From positions 4,446,501-4,510,500 of the forward strand of contig OY294072.1 in the NCBI GenBank assembly GCA_958510875.1: DNA of 64,000 nucleotides. The letters run 5' to 3'. Origin of the DNA: Endomychus coccineus. Its lineage: Eukaryota; Arthropoda; Insecta; Coleoptera; Endomychidae. The position numbers and the translations under genes are program-made. The notes below the pieces were generated by a model that saw nothing but the letters and a program-made list of their open reading frames with translations, was not told the DNA's origin and made no database searches. Positions 11,428 through 23,531 of the stretch are shown here, piece by piece (within the stretch, counting starts at the first letter, position 1; each line of letters opens with the position of its first letter).

Positions 11428-12478
11428 TCCATGCCCAAGAAATGATAAAAAAATTAAGAGGCATTGTTTACAGAATGTGTCATTTAAAGAACATACATAG
11501 TGTGCAGCAACTAAAAATTCTGTATCACTCTTTTGTCGAGAACATTCTTAGCTAGGGCATAATTGCATGGGGAGCAATGGGGAGAGTATTACATGATAAA
11601 TTAAAGAAAATGCAAAAAAAGATATTAAAAATAATCTACAATAAAATTAGAATGGTTTCAACTGAGGAGCTGTTCAGAATTTCATATGTGCTCGACATTA
11701 AGCAACTGTACGCTAAACAAATTTTATTACATCTTAAAAATAATGAAGCATTGAAAATACCATTGAACGTCAATTATAATACTAGATCTACCACATCCAT
11801 TAACATACAAACCCCAAGATGTCATAAAACGATAATGCAAAGTACATTTACATATTTAGGGCCAAGACTTTGGAATCAACCACCAGCAGAGTTAAAAAAT
11901 GTCAACGGACCTACTAAGGCCTTTAAAAATAAAATAAAAAACATATCTTACAGAAAGGATTTCATTTAGATAAATAACGTTTTACATTATATTAATTCTG
12001 CTTAATAGTTTTGCTAGAATCCAATTATTATTGTTATTGGTGCTAGACACTTTTACTCAATCATAACATATATGTTAAACTCTGTTTATAAGTTCCCTAA
12101 ATTTTTACTTCAAATCACTAATAAACCACTCATTCCCTCACTTAATTTTTTAAAAAAATTTCTCATACGCTTTTCGAATTTTTGTTCTGATCCTCAATAA
12201 TTGGTCTACTTATTTACCTACTTATTTAATTATCTATGTATTTATGTATGTATAGGTATACGTTTTGTTTATATCTGGTTGTTATATTGCTAAATACTAA
12301 TTAATGGTACTTATCCTAACTTTTTACAACTCTATTCCAATGAGAATTTACATGGGATTCCAATGTTTCTTTTATTTTACAAATGTCACATAAACTACTA
12401 TACTTAATGCAATTATTTCTCTTATTGTAAATTTATTGTATCTTACAATAAGGTAAAATAAAAATTATTCTTATTCTA
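11428..12478 (+). pseudogene. LINE 3' fragment a (jockey-like C-terminus plus 3' UTR)
   Basis: The fragment begins abruptly in R1 at about 11428 with CCATGCCCAAGAAATG. It codes for the C-terminal region of a non-LTR reverse transcriptase. The main ORF at 11577-11969 contains LYAKQILLHLK, YNTRSTTSINIQTPRC and TYLGPRLWNQPPAELK, the usual C-terminal block of jockey-like LINEs; a TAG at about 11551 interrupts the frame just before it. The 3' UTR ends at about 12478 with AATAAAAATTATTCTTATTC, a polyA signal plus short repeat tail typical of such LINEs. It is the same family as fragment c at 21567-23531, which starts further upstream. Confidence 0.8.
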
Positions 12479-13130
12479 TTCTTATATTCAACCAAGAAGG
12501 GATGGAGGTTCTCCCTAGATTATTTGAAGTGTAGCTATTTGCTAGATACCACAGAAAATAGGGGGTATAATTACAAATTTGCAAATAACATTGTTTGATT
12601 TCAAGGTGGGTTCAAGACATATGAAAATCCAATAACCCATAAAAGAGTTCACATTGTGTATAAACTATAACACTGTGAATAATCACCCTTATCCACTAAG
12701 AATACTATTAAAATACTGAGGATCTTTCGACTAGCAGCATGCACCATCAGAGTTGGAAGCTCCTCTGGGGTAATTTTCTTCGATTACTCAAATAGTAATG
12801 TATGTTACTCCATATGAGATGAGAAAATCATTGATTTAAGTATTATATAGGTAGGTACTTTTTAAAGAAATAGAGTTACCCTTCATTCAAATGATTAATT
12901 AAATTTCTATTTTCTTTGTATGAAGTTGAATGATTCAAAGACACCTTTCACTTTTGAAAAAGTTGATAGAGTTGCAAACGTTTCCAAATAATATATCACA
13001 ACCAGGAGAGGGTGAGGTATTCTCCATCGATTACTTAAATAGTAGGCTATATGTGACTTCAGAGAAGAGAGGAGTATAAGAATAAGAATACCTAAGAATA
13101 TGTTTATTGAAACTAAAACTGGTATCACGT
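12479..13130. repeat. R-repeat-like AT-rich segments, no gene
   Basis: Two related blocks resemble each other and the R2 tail at 18,660-18,740. They are marked by a ...CTCC/TTCGATTACT(C/T)AAATAGTA... word at 12760-12800 and 13010-13050 and in R2. No coding potential is convincing; the 73-codon frame at 12907-13128 is not supported by anything else. Confidence 0.5.
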
Positions 13131-14225
13131 GAATACAGGAAAATAGACACCTAAACGCCGAAAGGTTTGTATTGTGCCGTATAATTTATTACAACAGTAC
13201 AGTAGATAATTGAATATTATATATTACGATTTATCAGTCAGATAATAAATATAATTGATATTTCGAGTGAGCAATATAACAAGAATTAAGAAACGCTGAG
13301 ACAACTCACAAATATGTGGGCGTTATCAATGAGATAAGTATAGACTTCATATTTGAATCTTTTAACATCATTATTAATTGATCTCAATGCTAACGGAAGT
13401 TTTTCATAGACTTTTGATCCGTTGAAGGAAATACTATTTTGACATTTTCTTTTGGCGAATTTATTAATTTTGATTTCTTCATTGTAAGCTGCTCTTGTGT
13501 GATAGGCATGATCTTTGCACTTAGTTTCCACTTTTAGATGCATGTAGATTAGACATTGATATATGTAAAGGGTTGTTACTTTTAGCACATTCATTTGTTT
13601 GTATGAAATATTCGTAGAAAATCTTTTACATTTGTTTAATATTATTTTTAAGACGTAATTTTGTACAACATTAAGATGTTCCATTGCATTTTTATATAGA
13701 TCCCCCACGCTTCGATGCCATATTTCAATAAAGATTCCACCAGAGCTTTGTATATATTCTTAAGCATACGCATGTATTCTCTTATTTGGTAAAATTTATA
13801 AATTAGTTTTCTTACTTTGCTTGCTGAATGTTCTACTTGAATATTCCACCTAAGATTTTTGTCAATGATTATACCAAGATATTTAATGTGGTCTGCAGCT
13901 TGTATGTAATTTTCACATTCACAGTTCGTATGGATGTATAGTTTGTTTACGTTATTGCATTCACTAACGTTCGTGATTGAGAAACTTATGAATTTAGTTT
14001 TATTTGAATTAAGGGTGAGTTTGTTTGATGATTGTAACCAGCAATTCACAGTACTAAGACTACTTGTAGCTTCATTCATGAGTGAATGTGAATATCTATC
14101 ACTGAATATAATAACTGTATCGTCAGCAGAGTTTATCAGTTTTGCATCAAACGGGAGGCTCCCTATCGAATTTATATAAATTAATAACAATATTAGTAGT
14201 ATAGTTGCGTATATCATTGTCCATT
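13130..14225 (-). pseudogene. Jockey-like LINE fragment b, minus strand
   Basis: Two overlapping frames (13648-14217 and 13286-13708) together give a partial reverse transcriptase. From the N-terminal side they show IYINSIGSLPFDAKLINSADD with the ADD catalytic triad, then LNSNKTKFISFS, KYLGIIIDKNLRW and ESLLKYGIEAWG. The C-terminal block follows, with FNGSKVYEKLPLALRS. A frameshift lies near 13,700. Everything upstream of RT motif C (endonuclease, RT motifs 1-4) is missing at 14,218. The protein sequence differs clearly from LINE fragments a and c, so it is another family or subfamily. Dead copy. Confidence 0.8.
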
Positions 14226-14580
14226 TCAGTTATGTAATGTTTCACATATGTTGCTATTTTATCTGTGACTTTTAATTTAATATCCTTCACATCTGATCTA
14301 TTGTTTTACGACTTTCGCGTAGTACCAAAAGACGCCACATAGGAGTATTTTCTGAAAACTGTAAGTTAACTTGTAAACACAAGGCATATCTGCGTTTTCA
14401 AAATCGTTTTACCACTTCGTGATCCAAGCGCCAGCTGGTGACTGAGCGAGGGACTACGAGTTTGACGACGCGTAAGCAACTCATGTCAACCATAGAGTTT
14501 CCGGACCTGTATGTACGACCGTGTTTTATGTTTATTAATTTAGTGAGCCACTGTACTATCGCTTTAGGTACATAGAAAAT
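14226..14580. other. Unassigned, locally GC-richer segment
   Basis: This stretch is richer in GC than its surroundings between about 14,300 and 14,520 (CCAAGCGCCAGCTGGTGACT, GACTACGAGTTTGACGACGC). It has no open frame, repeat partner in the window or structure that I can name. It may be a piece of another dispersed repeat. Confidence 0.3.
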
Positions 14581-15420
14581 TATTGATTTAATTATTATAT
14601 CAACAACATTCCAAGAACCAAAATGAGTAAATAACAGGGAACAATAGTTATTAATTAAGAGAACAAGGGATCATTCAACAATATAAAAACTAAGGTATTG
14701 TTATTACTGTAGTGGTAAGAACACTTCAGGTACAAGACTCCTTACATTTGAAAAGTTGCATTCCCTAAAGGAAGATGAATGATTCAAAGATATTTAATTT
14801 CATAGTAGAGTTGCAAATATTTTAATTTGTTGTAAAGTATTCTAGGAGCCAAGTTGTTCCAAATGGAATGTAATTTTTCTGCGTACAGAGAAAATAAACG
14901 GTTTTCTATAAGGTATCTTCCTCTGTTTACTTTAAATAGGTGGCTAATTTTGAAGAAATGGAGTTGCTTTTCATTCAAATAATTAATGAAAATGATAATC
15001 GAATAACATCCGTATAAGTAAGTAACTGTTATAGTAACTATATGTAATTCTTTCTTAAAGTGCCAAAGATTTTTGAACAAGTTAATATCAGAATGTACTT
15101 CCGTCAATGAATTAATTAAATTTGTATTTTACAATATCAATGATTCAAAGACATTTTAATTTTGAAAAAGTGGAGTTGCAATATTTTAATTTGTTGTATA
15201 GTATTTCAGAAGCCATGTAGTTGTAGAGCGACTATATTTTATGAGCATTTTCTTTTGCAATACTTGAAGTTTCAATGATTGAATTATATAACCTAGAATT
15301 GGCCAAGTGACGTACGTCACAAATTCAAGAGAGTACTCTTGAACTATACCTTCGACTAAGATTTGACTTCATTCCAATTTTATACTCTTCTATGAATATC
15401 TACCACTCTCAATCTATCTA
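14581..15420. repeat. R-repeat upstream module
   Basis: The segment contains the recurring block ...AACGGTTTTCTATAAGGTA(T/C)CTTCCTCTGTTTACTTTAAATAGGT..., also seen at 25,700-26,000, 40,210-40,330 and 41,210-41,440. The ACTATATTTTATGAGCATTTTC block at 15,230 also appears at 26,230 and 41,540. A minus-strand frame of 107 codons (14784-15107) spans it, but other copies of the block are not open in that frame, so it is probably not a gene. Confidence 0.6.
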
Positions 15421-18400
15421 ACCAATAAATGTCAAAGTGACATACGATCCAAACCATAGAATAACTTGTGACACGTGCTATTAGTAAAAGTTTCTATAAA
15501 CGCGTACCCATCTCTATATAACCTACAACTGCCAGAGTGACGTCTGTCACAGTGACAACCTGGAGGTGCCCATACACCTCACATAAAGGTTACCACGCAC
15601 TATCCGACTAAACCCTCAAAAAGGCGTTGCACATGAAAACACCTGTACGTCAGCGGGGCGTAACTTAGCGGGGCGTAGCACAGCGGGGCGTAGCCCGTAA
15701 AATCAACTAGTCAACTATAATACTGGCCGGTTTAAGTTGGTACGCGAGTTCCTAGAAAAGTCACTAGGAATATGCGATTTTCGACCTCATCGACGGTCAA
15801 CTTTGGACACGATAAGCTAAATGAAGCGAGCGAAGCGAGCCCAAAAAATGATTGAAACGTTAACTTTGAACCTTTTAAAAGGTCGTGATAGCCCCGAACC
15901 GGGTCGAAAACGGTTTTGAAATAGGTAATTTTCCGTAAATCGAATGACGTTCACGTGAGGAGCGCGTATCTGGCGAGTTAGAAAAGTGAAAACTTTCTGT
16001 ACCTAATACGGCTGAACGACAACTTTTCGCGTTCCGTTCATGCTCCATGTCGTGAGATTTCCATCGGGGCCGTTGCATAGGCACATTTTCAGGTCCCAAA
16101 ATATCGTTTAAATAGGAAAATTTAATTAAAATAGAAACGAGTACTCTCAAGTCTCAGCTATGCACGTCTGACGTGCGAAGCACCAAAGGGAATTTTTTAG
16201 CTACTAAAATATACGCGAAGCGGGTAAAAGCTAGCGGCTCATAGCAAAAAAGACTTTATTACAACTGGCGCCGCTCGCACGGGACAAGAAACGGCCTCAA
16301 ATTAACAAGACCGAGGTAAAATGTATAAACTCTAACTGAAGCGTAGCGATCTCCTCGAGGCATTTGTCAAAATGTTTCCGTTCGTAACTAATTACATAGG
16401 ACATCTGGCCTTCATGCAATTGTGGTTTTATACAATTCGAACCTCCTAATTTCGATAGGCCAAGTGAAAATCCCGGAGCTTCACGCGCCAAAGACTTGTG
16501 TGTGTTTCAACGTTCGTATAAAATTGCGAAATTTCGTACTTTCAGAAACTTCAAATTAATTAATCTGACACAAGATTTGGGGATATTTTTATTCAAATCC
16601 ATTCGGTACCAATGTTTGTCGGCCATATTTAAAAATATCTAGGAGGAATTTTTTTATCGAAAAGTAAAGCCTCTACGTTCAATTAAAATTCACCATCGGA
16701 AAGATCGTCATCGATTTACTCTGGGTGAACTTTGTTGGTTGTTTTTGGCACCCCTAAAAATGCCGCTAAGTACCTTAAAATGAATCGTAAAGATTCGACG
16801 TCGTTTGACGACAATCTAGATGATAATTTACGAAAATGATCAATTTCGGGGGTGTTTGTATGATGAAATGAAGTATAAGCAATAATAAAAGCTGTATACG
16901 GCGTATAAGTGTCCAAAATGGTCCATGGACGAAGATATCCTTCCTAGGGCTACAAGTACATTTCTACATCTATAGACTATTGGGGCCCACTGAAATCAGA
17001 TCTACGGACGTGAATTCCATTAAAATGAGCACGAACAGACCTCTATGGTCTCACACGATGGTCTCTACCCGTATTAACTATCTGTCAGATGTATATCGTA
17101 AACATCATGTTTCCGTTCAAAAGTACTTGAATATGATATAAATCGGGGTCCTCATCTATCAAAAAACTCTCTAAAAGTAAGTCTAACCAATGTTTAACAA
17201 TAGCGCTAACATATTTGATTTTAGATATGAAGATACAAATCATTTATCAACGTTCAACCTACACACATATTCTTGAACAAATAAAAGTTCATAGGGATTG
17301 AAAGAAACATAAAAACGATTTGGAAAGGTATCTACATCATCTACGAGAAGGGTACAATAAATTTTCGAGGAAAATAACAAGATATCTGTCATATTCTACT
17401 ATACACGTGGCATCGTCCAGAGTTATGTAGCACCACGAACATTGGATTCACTCATAATTAGTTCAAATTCATAGTACAAGCCTTTCAAAGTATTCAAATA
17501 ATGTTATTTTAGTCACAATGAAGACATTTTCATATATGTGTATGGTTTATTATGTTTCAGGATCTAAATTGTCATTGCACATTTTCAACGTAGATCCAAG
17601 GTTATGATATGATAGCATCTTTTGGGAATCGGATGCTAATTAGACCTAAATCATATGAAATAAAGGAAGGAAAAAATGTATACAAGAGTATTTCATATGT
17701 TATTGGAAAGGAAAGCATTCTTAATGTTCAATTTACATGATGTATCATTTTATACATATGTCAGTTGGAGGAAAAATTTCACCAAAACTGATGTTACATG
17801 CATGAAAATGATTAAACAATTAATATGCTACCACAAGGTATACTTTCAACAAAGTATACATCACTTTATGGATGTTATACAATATTGAGAGATATGACGG
17901 AAATACATTCAAAGGATAGATGGTACAGTTTCGATACTTTAAATTGAGCTTAGCAAATGTATATATGAAAAGAATAAAGGTAGGAGGAAAACTTAATAAT
18001 GAAATGCACCCTTTTTCTTCATTATTCCTGGCATAAGTATATCAGATTCGAAGCTGGATAGAGAAAAAATGCTTCCTCAACGGGTAGTAGATTTTTTATA
18101 ACATAACTTTCTCTGAGACTATCTAGCAATAAAAATAGATATGTACAAACTTGCTTGAGACCTGTAGGTACAAACGAAACACAATTGCATTTTGCAAGTT
18201 ACTAATAGGAATAAATTCTGTATCTTTGTATTTATAACAAAAAGGGTAAATCGAACAGTTTTAAGACTGGGAATTGGTTTTTACAATGGTTCTACTACCG
18301 ATATGTTTGAGAAATCTTTTCGAATGGTATACTAAGAAGGTGCATCCTTAAGGTAGCTCAAAAGAGAATGTCATTCTGCTTCAGATAGACAAAATGCTCA

Positions 18401-18785
18401 GGTTTCTTCAACGGCTTATAGATTTTTTTATAAAATAGCTCCTTCTCATTCCTCAGAGAATGTAATTTGGATTGAAAATAGTGTGAATAGCTGTTTGAGC
18501 TATGAACAAATAGAAGTCAATTGTAGGTAGCATGTTGAGAAAATACATAATTTCAAATTGGCACAATATTTATTAATTAACATTATGAGAAGGAATACCC
18601 TCTTACATACTGGTTCTATTTAGGTACTTTTTTACTGGGAAACTTTTCCAAATGATAAGTCACATCCAAAAGGGGGTGAGGTCATCTCCTTCGATTACTT
18701 AAATAGTAATGTTGTTACTCCATAAAAGAAAGAGGTATAGTAGGATTAAAATTCAATAACGAAATACTCCCATTTACTCAGTTGT
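15420..18785 (+). repeat. R repeat, copy R2
   Basis: A nearly complete unit of about 3.4 kb, followed directly by the next unit (R3). The triple AGCGGGGCGTA word lies at about 15,652-15,691. From 16,200 to 18,660 it matches R9 (from 61,535) almost base for base at a constant offset of 45,334, with no net indel seen between the landmark positions 16297/61631 and 17676/63010. It contains the short minus-strand frame 16297-16491 and the plus-strand frame 17676-17888; neither has recognisable motifs. Confidence 0.85.
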
Positions 18786-21566
18786 TCCTTGCATTTTATC
18801 TATGTAACCTACAACTGTCAAGTTGACGTTTGTCCAAGTGACAACCTAAAGGTGCCCATACACCTCACATAAAGGTTACCACGCACTATCCGACTAAACC
18901 CTCGAAAAGGCGTTGCACATGAAAACAACTGTACGTCAGCGGGCCTTGCTCAGCGGGGCGTAGCCCGTAAAATCAACTAGTCGGTATTAGAATAAGCGGC
19001 AGTTTAAGTTGGTAGTCAAGTTACTAAAAATCAAACTAGGGATATGCGATTTTCGACCTTATCGACGGTCAACTTTGGACACGACAAGCTAAATGAAGCG
19101 AGCGCAGCGAGCACAAAAAATGATTGAAACGTTAACTTTGAACCTTTTAAAAGGTCGCATAAGCCCCAAACCGGGTCGAAAACTGTTTTGAAATAGTTAA
19201 TTTTCCGTAAATCGAATGACGTTCACGTTAGAAGCCCGTAGCTCGCGAGTTGAAATAGTGCAAAAGTTAGGAACATAGAACTTCTTTACGGGGGCTTTTT
19301 GCGTACCGATTTCACTCCATGTAGTTAGATTCATTCGGGATACGCACCCGACAGCCCTTCTTTTTTCCAAAAATTTCGTTTAAATACGAAAATTTAATTA
19401 AAATAGAAACAGGTACTCTCAGGTCTCACCTATGCACATCTAACGTGCAACGTACCAAAGGGAATTTTCTAGCTACTAAAATATACCCGAAGCGGATGAA
19501 AGCTAGCGGCCCATAGCCGAAAAGACTTTATTACAGCTGGCGCCGGCAGCACGGGCCACGAAACGGCCCCAAATTAACAAGATCGAGGTAAAATGTATAA
19601 ACTCTAACTGACGCGTAGCGAGCTCCTCGAGGCATATGTCAAAATCATTTCGTTCGTAGCTTATTACATAGGAGGTTTGGCCTTCATGCAATTGTGTTTT
19701 TATACAATTCGAACCTTCTAATTTCGATAGGCCAAGTGAAAATCCCGGGTCTTCAAGCGCTAAAGATATCTGAGTGTTTAAACTTTCGTATAAAATTGCG
19801 AAATTTGGCATTCTTAGAAACGTCAAATTAATTAATCTGACACAAGAGTTGGGGATATTTTTATTCAAATCGATATAATACCAATTTTTGTCGTCCATAT
19901 TGCAAGATTTTCTCGGAAATTTTCCAAAATCGAAAACTAGGTCCTCTACGTTCAATTAAAATTCACCATTCGAAAGATCGTCATCGATAATGTTAAAATG
20001 GAACCAAACTATAGTCCAAGACGTAGCCCAAAAATGCCGCTAAGTAGCTTAAAATAAATCATAAAGATTTGACGTGTTTTGACGGTAACCTATGTAAGGA
20101 TTAAGTGATGACTCACGAAGAGAACTGATTTCGGAGGTGTATGTATAATAAAACGATGTAGAAATAATACCAAGAAATCTTAAATAGCTATATACTGCTC
20201 AGAAACTCCCTGAATGGTCCATGGACGAAGGTATACTTCCTAGGGGTACAAGTACATTTCTACATTTTCCGGTACTTTGGCCCACGAAAAAGCATACGTA
20301 TCGACTCTAGAATCTTTTTAATAACCTATGCAACAAATCTATGGTCTTATTTCACCAAAATCTAACCTTATTCATAGTCTGGGAGTTATATGTAGTAAAC
20401 AACATGTCTCTAACTAAAAGTCAACAAAACTACATAAATAAGATATGAACGTGGGGCCCCATCTATTAAAAAACGTTCTAGAGGTATGTCTGAACAATGT
20501 GTAACAATAGGACTTTCCATATTTTATTTTAGAAATAGATAAATTGAGAATATCAATTATGGTGCCTACATACATATTCTTGCAACAAACTAAAGTACAT
20601 AGGGATTGAAAGAATAACAAAACGATTAGGAAAGGTATGTACATCATCTACGATATTAGTACAACTGATTTACTAAGGTACATAACAAGATATGTGTCAT
20701 ATTCTACAGTAAGCGTAGCATCTTCCAGTAGCAGCACGATCATTGGATTCACTCAGAATTACTTCAAATTCACAGTACAAGCCTTTCAAAGTACTCGAGT
20801 AATGTCACTATAGATACAATAAAGATATTTTCATATACATGTGTATGGTGTATTATGTTTTAGGATCTGAATTGTCATTTCACATTTTCAACGTAGATAC
20901 AACGTTATGACAGAGACATATAATAGCATCTTTCAAGAATTCAATGCCAAATATGGATAAATTATATGGAATAAGGAAAGGAAAAGATGTATACAATAGT
21001 ATTTCATATGTTTTTGGAAAGGAAGGAATTCTTAATGTTCAATTCACTCATTTCATAGGTACATATGTCAGTTGGTGGAAAAATTTCCCCAAAACCAATT
21101 GTACGGATGTTATATGCATGAAAATGATTATGAAAGTGTTGAACAATTAATTTTCTACCACAAGGTATACTTTCAACAAAGTATACATCAATTTATGGCT
21201 ATTTTGATACATTAAGAGATGAAGGCATCCAAAGGATGAATCGTACAGTTTCAATACTTCAAATTGAACTTTGCTCATGCATATGTAACAAGAATCAAGG
21301 TAAGGGGAAAACTTAATAATGAAATGTTTCCTTTCACTTCATTATTCCTGGCATATATCAGATTCGAAGCTGAAAAGGGAAAAAATGCTTCCTCAACGGG
21401 TAGTAAATTTTGTATAACATAACTTCCTCTGAGACTATGTAGCATTCAAAATCGAGATGTTCAAACTTCATTGAGAGATGTACAAACAAAACACAATTGC
21501 ATTCTGCAAGTTACTGATAGGAATAAATTCTGTATCTTTGTATTTATAAAAAAAGCGTAGATCGTA
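18786..21566 (+). repeat. R repeat, copy R3
   Basis: This unit starts at ATCTATGTAACCTACAACTG right after R2, in the same orientation, so the two form a head-to-tail pair. Its closest relative in the window is R1. It carries the longest R-repeat open frame (19503-19955, minus, 150 codons). It is cut on the right at about 21566 by LINE fragment c, at a different point from where R1 is cut by fragment a. Confidence 0.85.
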
Positions 21567-23531
21567 CATTGTCTGAAAAGAGGGAAAGCAATACAAGCAA
21601 ATCTTGTATTGATCATATTTATATGAAAAATAAACTTCATACAGAATTTACTGCTGCTATCATAAAGACAACCATAACAGATCACTATTCCACTTTACTA
21701 GCATTAAATATAAATCATATTGAAGGTGTAAAAAATGACTTATTAGCGACAAAAATAGACGAGGATAAATTAAGGAAATCATTGGAGGATGAAAATTGGG
21801 ACACAGTAAATAAGGCTCATAATATTGAAAATGCGCTGAATAACTTCATGAAAATAATAAATAGCAATCTGGAAAAAAATACAAGGACAAAAATCATTTA
21901 TAATAAGAACATAAAAAGAAAAGAGTGGATCACAGCAGGCATTTTGAAGTCTATAAAAACTAGAAATTGGCTTTACCAACAATATCTTAAATATCCAAAT
22001 AATAAGACTATTAATAATTGTTATAAAATATACAGGAATAAACTCAATGGCCTCATTCATAAAACTAAGTGTAATCATTTCAAATACAAAATTATGAATA
22101 ACGTAGGGTCTAATAAAGCATTATGGGAAACAATTAATAAATTTGAGAACAAAAAGATCAAAAATAAATTGGAAATCAAGGAATTGAAGCTTGAAAGTGA
22201 TGAGATTGTAAAAACACCTATTATATTTCAAATGCTTTCAATAAACAATTTGCTCACATAGGTAAAACTTATGCAAAAAAAATACGAAGGCATGAAACTG
22301 ACACTCACACTAATGAAAATGGGAGTCCTAGATCCATGTTCTTGTACAGTACAACTACAAACGAGGTCGTGTCTATTATTAATTCAAGTGACAATAATAA
22401 GTGTACAGGTGAAGATAAAATATCTAACAAAAGTACTTACGTTCTCTTCTTATGTTAGGGGGCAACCTGAATTCAAGGAATTAAAAACAGGTAACGATTC
22501 CTGCTTAGAAATTTTCCCTTCATTAAAGTATTTAGGAGTCATAATAGATAAATTTCTAAAATGGGATATACATGCCCAAGAAATGATAAAAAAATTAAGA
22601 GGCATTGTTTACAGAATGTGTCATTTAAGGAACATACTTAGTGTGCAGCAACTAAAAATTCTGTATCACTCTTTTGTCGAGAACATTCTTAGCTAGGGCA
22701 TAATTGCTTGGGGAGCAATTGGGAAAGTATTACATGATAAATTAAAGAAAATGCAAAAAAAGATATTAAAAATAATCTACAATAAAACTACAATGTTTTC
22801 AACTGAGGACCTGTTCAGAATTTCATATGTGCTCGACATTGAGCAACTGTACGCTAAACAAATTTTATTACATCTTAAAAATAATGAAGCATTGAAAATA
22901 CCATTGAACGTCAATTATAATACTAGATCTACCACATCCATTAACATACAAACCCCAAGATGTCATAAAACGATAATGCAAAGTACATTTACATATTTAG
23001 GGCCAAGACTTTGGAATCAACCACCAGCAGAGTTAAAAAATGTCAACGGACCTACTAAGGCCTTTAAAAATAAAATAAAAAAACATATCTTACAGAAAGG
23101 ATTTCATTTAGATAAATACCGTTTTACATTATATTAATTCTGCTTAATAATTTTGCTAGAATCCAATTATTATTGTTATTGGTGCTAGACTCTTTTACTT
23201 AATCATAACATATATGTTAAACTCTGTTTATAAGTTCCCCAAATGTTTACTTCAAATCACTAATAAACCACTCATTCCCTCACTTAATTCTTCAAAAAAA
23301 TTTCTTATATGCTTTTTGAATTTTTGTTCTGATCCTCAATAATTGGTCTACTTATTTACCTACTTATTTAATTATCTATGTATTTATGTATGTATAGGTA
23401 TACGTTTTGTTTATATCTGGTTGTTATATTGCTAAATACTAATTAATGGTACTTATCCTAACTTTTTACAACTCTATTCCCATAAAACAAATTCCAATGA
23501 GAATTTACATGGGATTCCAATTTTTCTTTTA
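21567..23531 (+). pseudogene. Jockey-like LINE fragment c, internally deleted
   Basis: ORF 21569-22261 starts in the end of the AP-endonuclease domain (CIDHIYMKN and ITDHYSTLLAL) and runs through the Lys/Asn-rich linker to the RT domain. A frame change near 22,250 and further shifts lead to the start of RT. At about 22,435 the sequence jumps to the thumb region (FKELKTGN, KYLGVIIDKFLKWDIH), so the whole RT palm with its ADD site is deleted. The C-terminal block (22751-23137) is nearly identical to fragment a. The 3' UTR is cut at 23,531 before the LINE tail. Inactive copy. Confidence 0.8.

Noticed and set aside
14784..15107. 107-codon minus-strand ORF
   Set aside because: It spans a repeat module whose other copies (25,700, 40,210, 41,210) are not open in this frame; no domain recognised.
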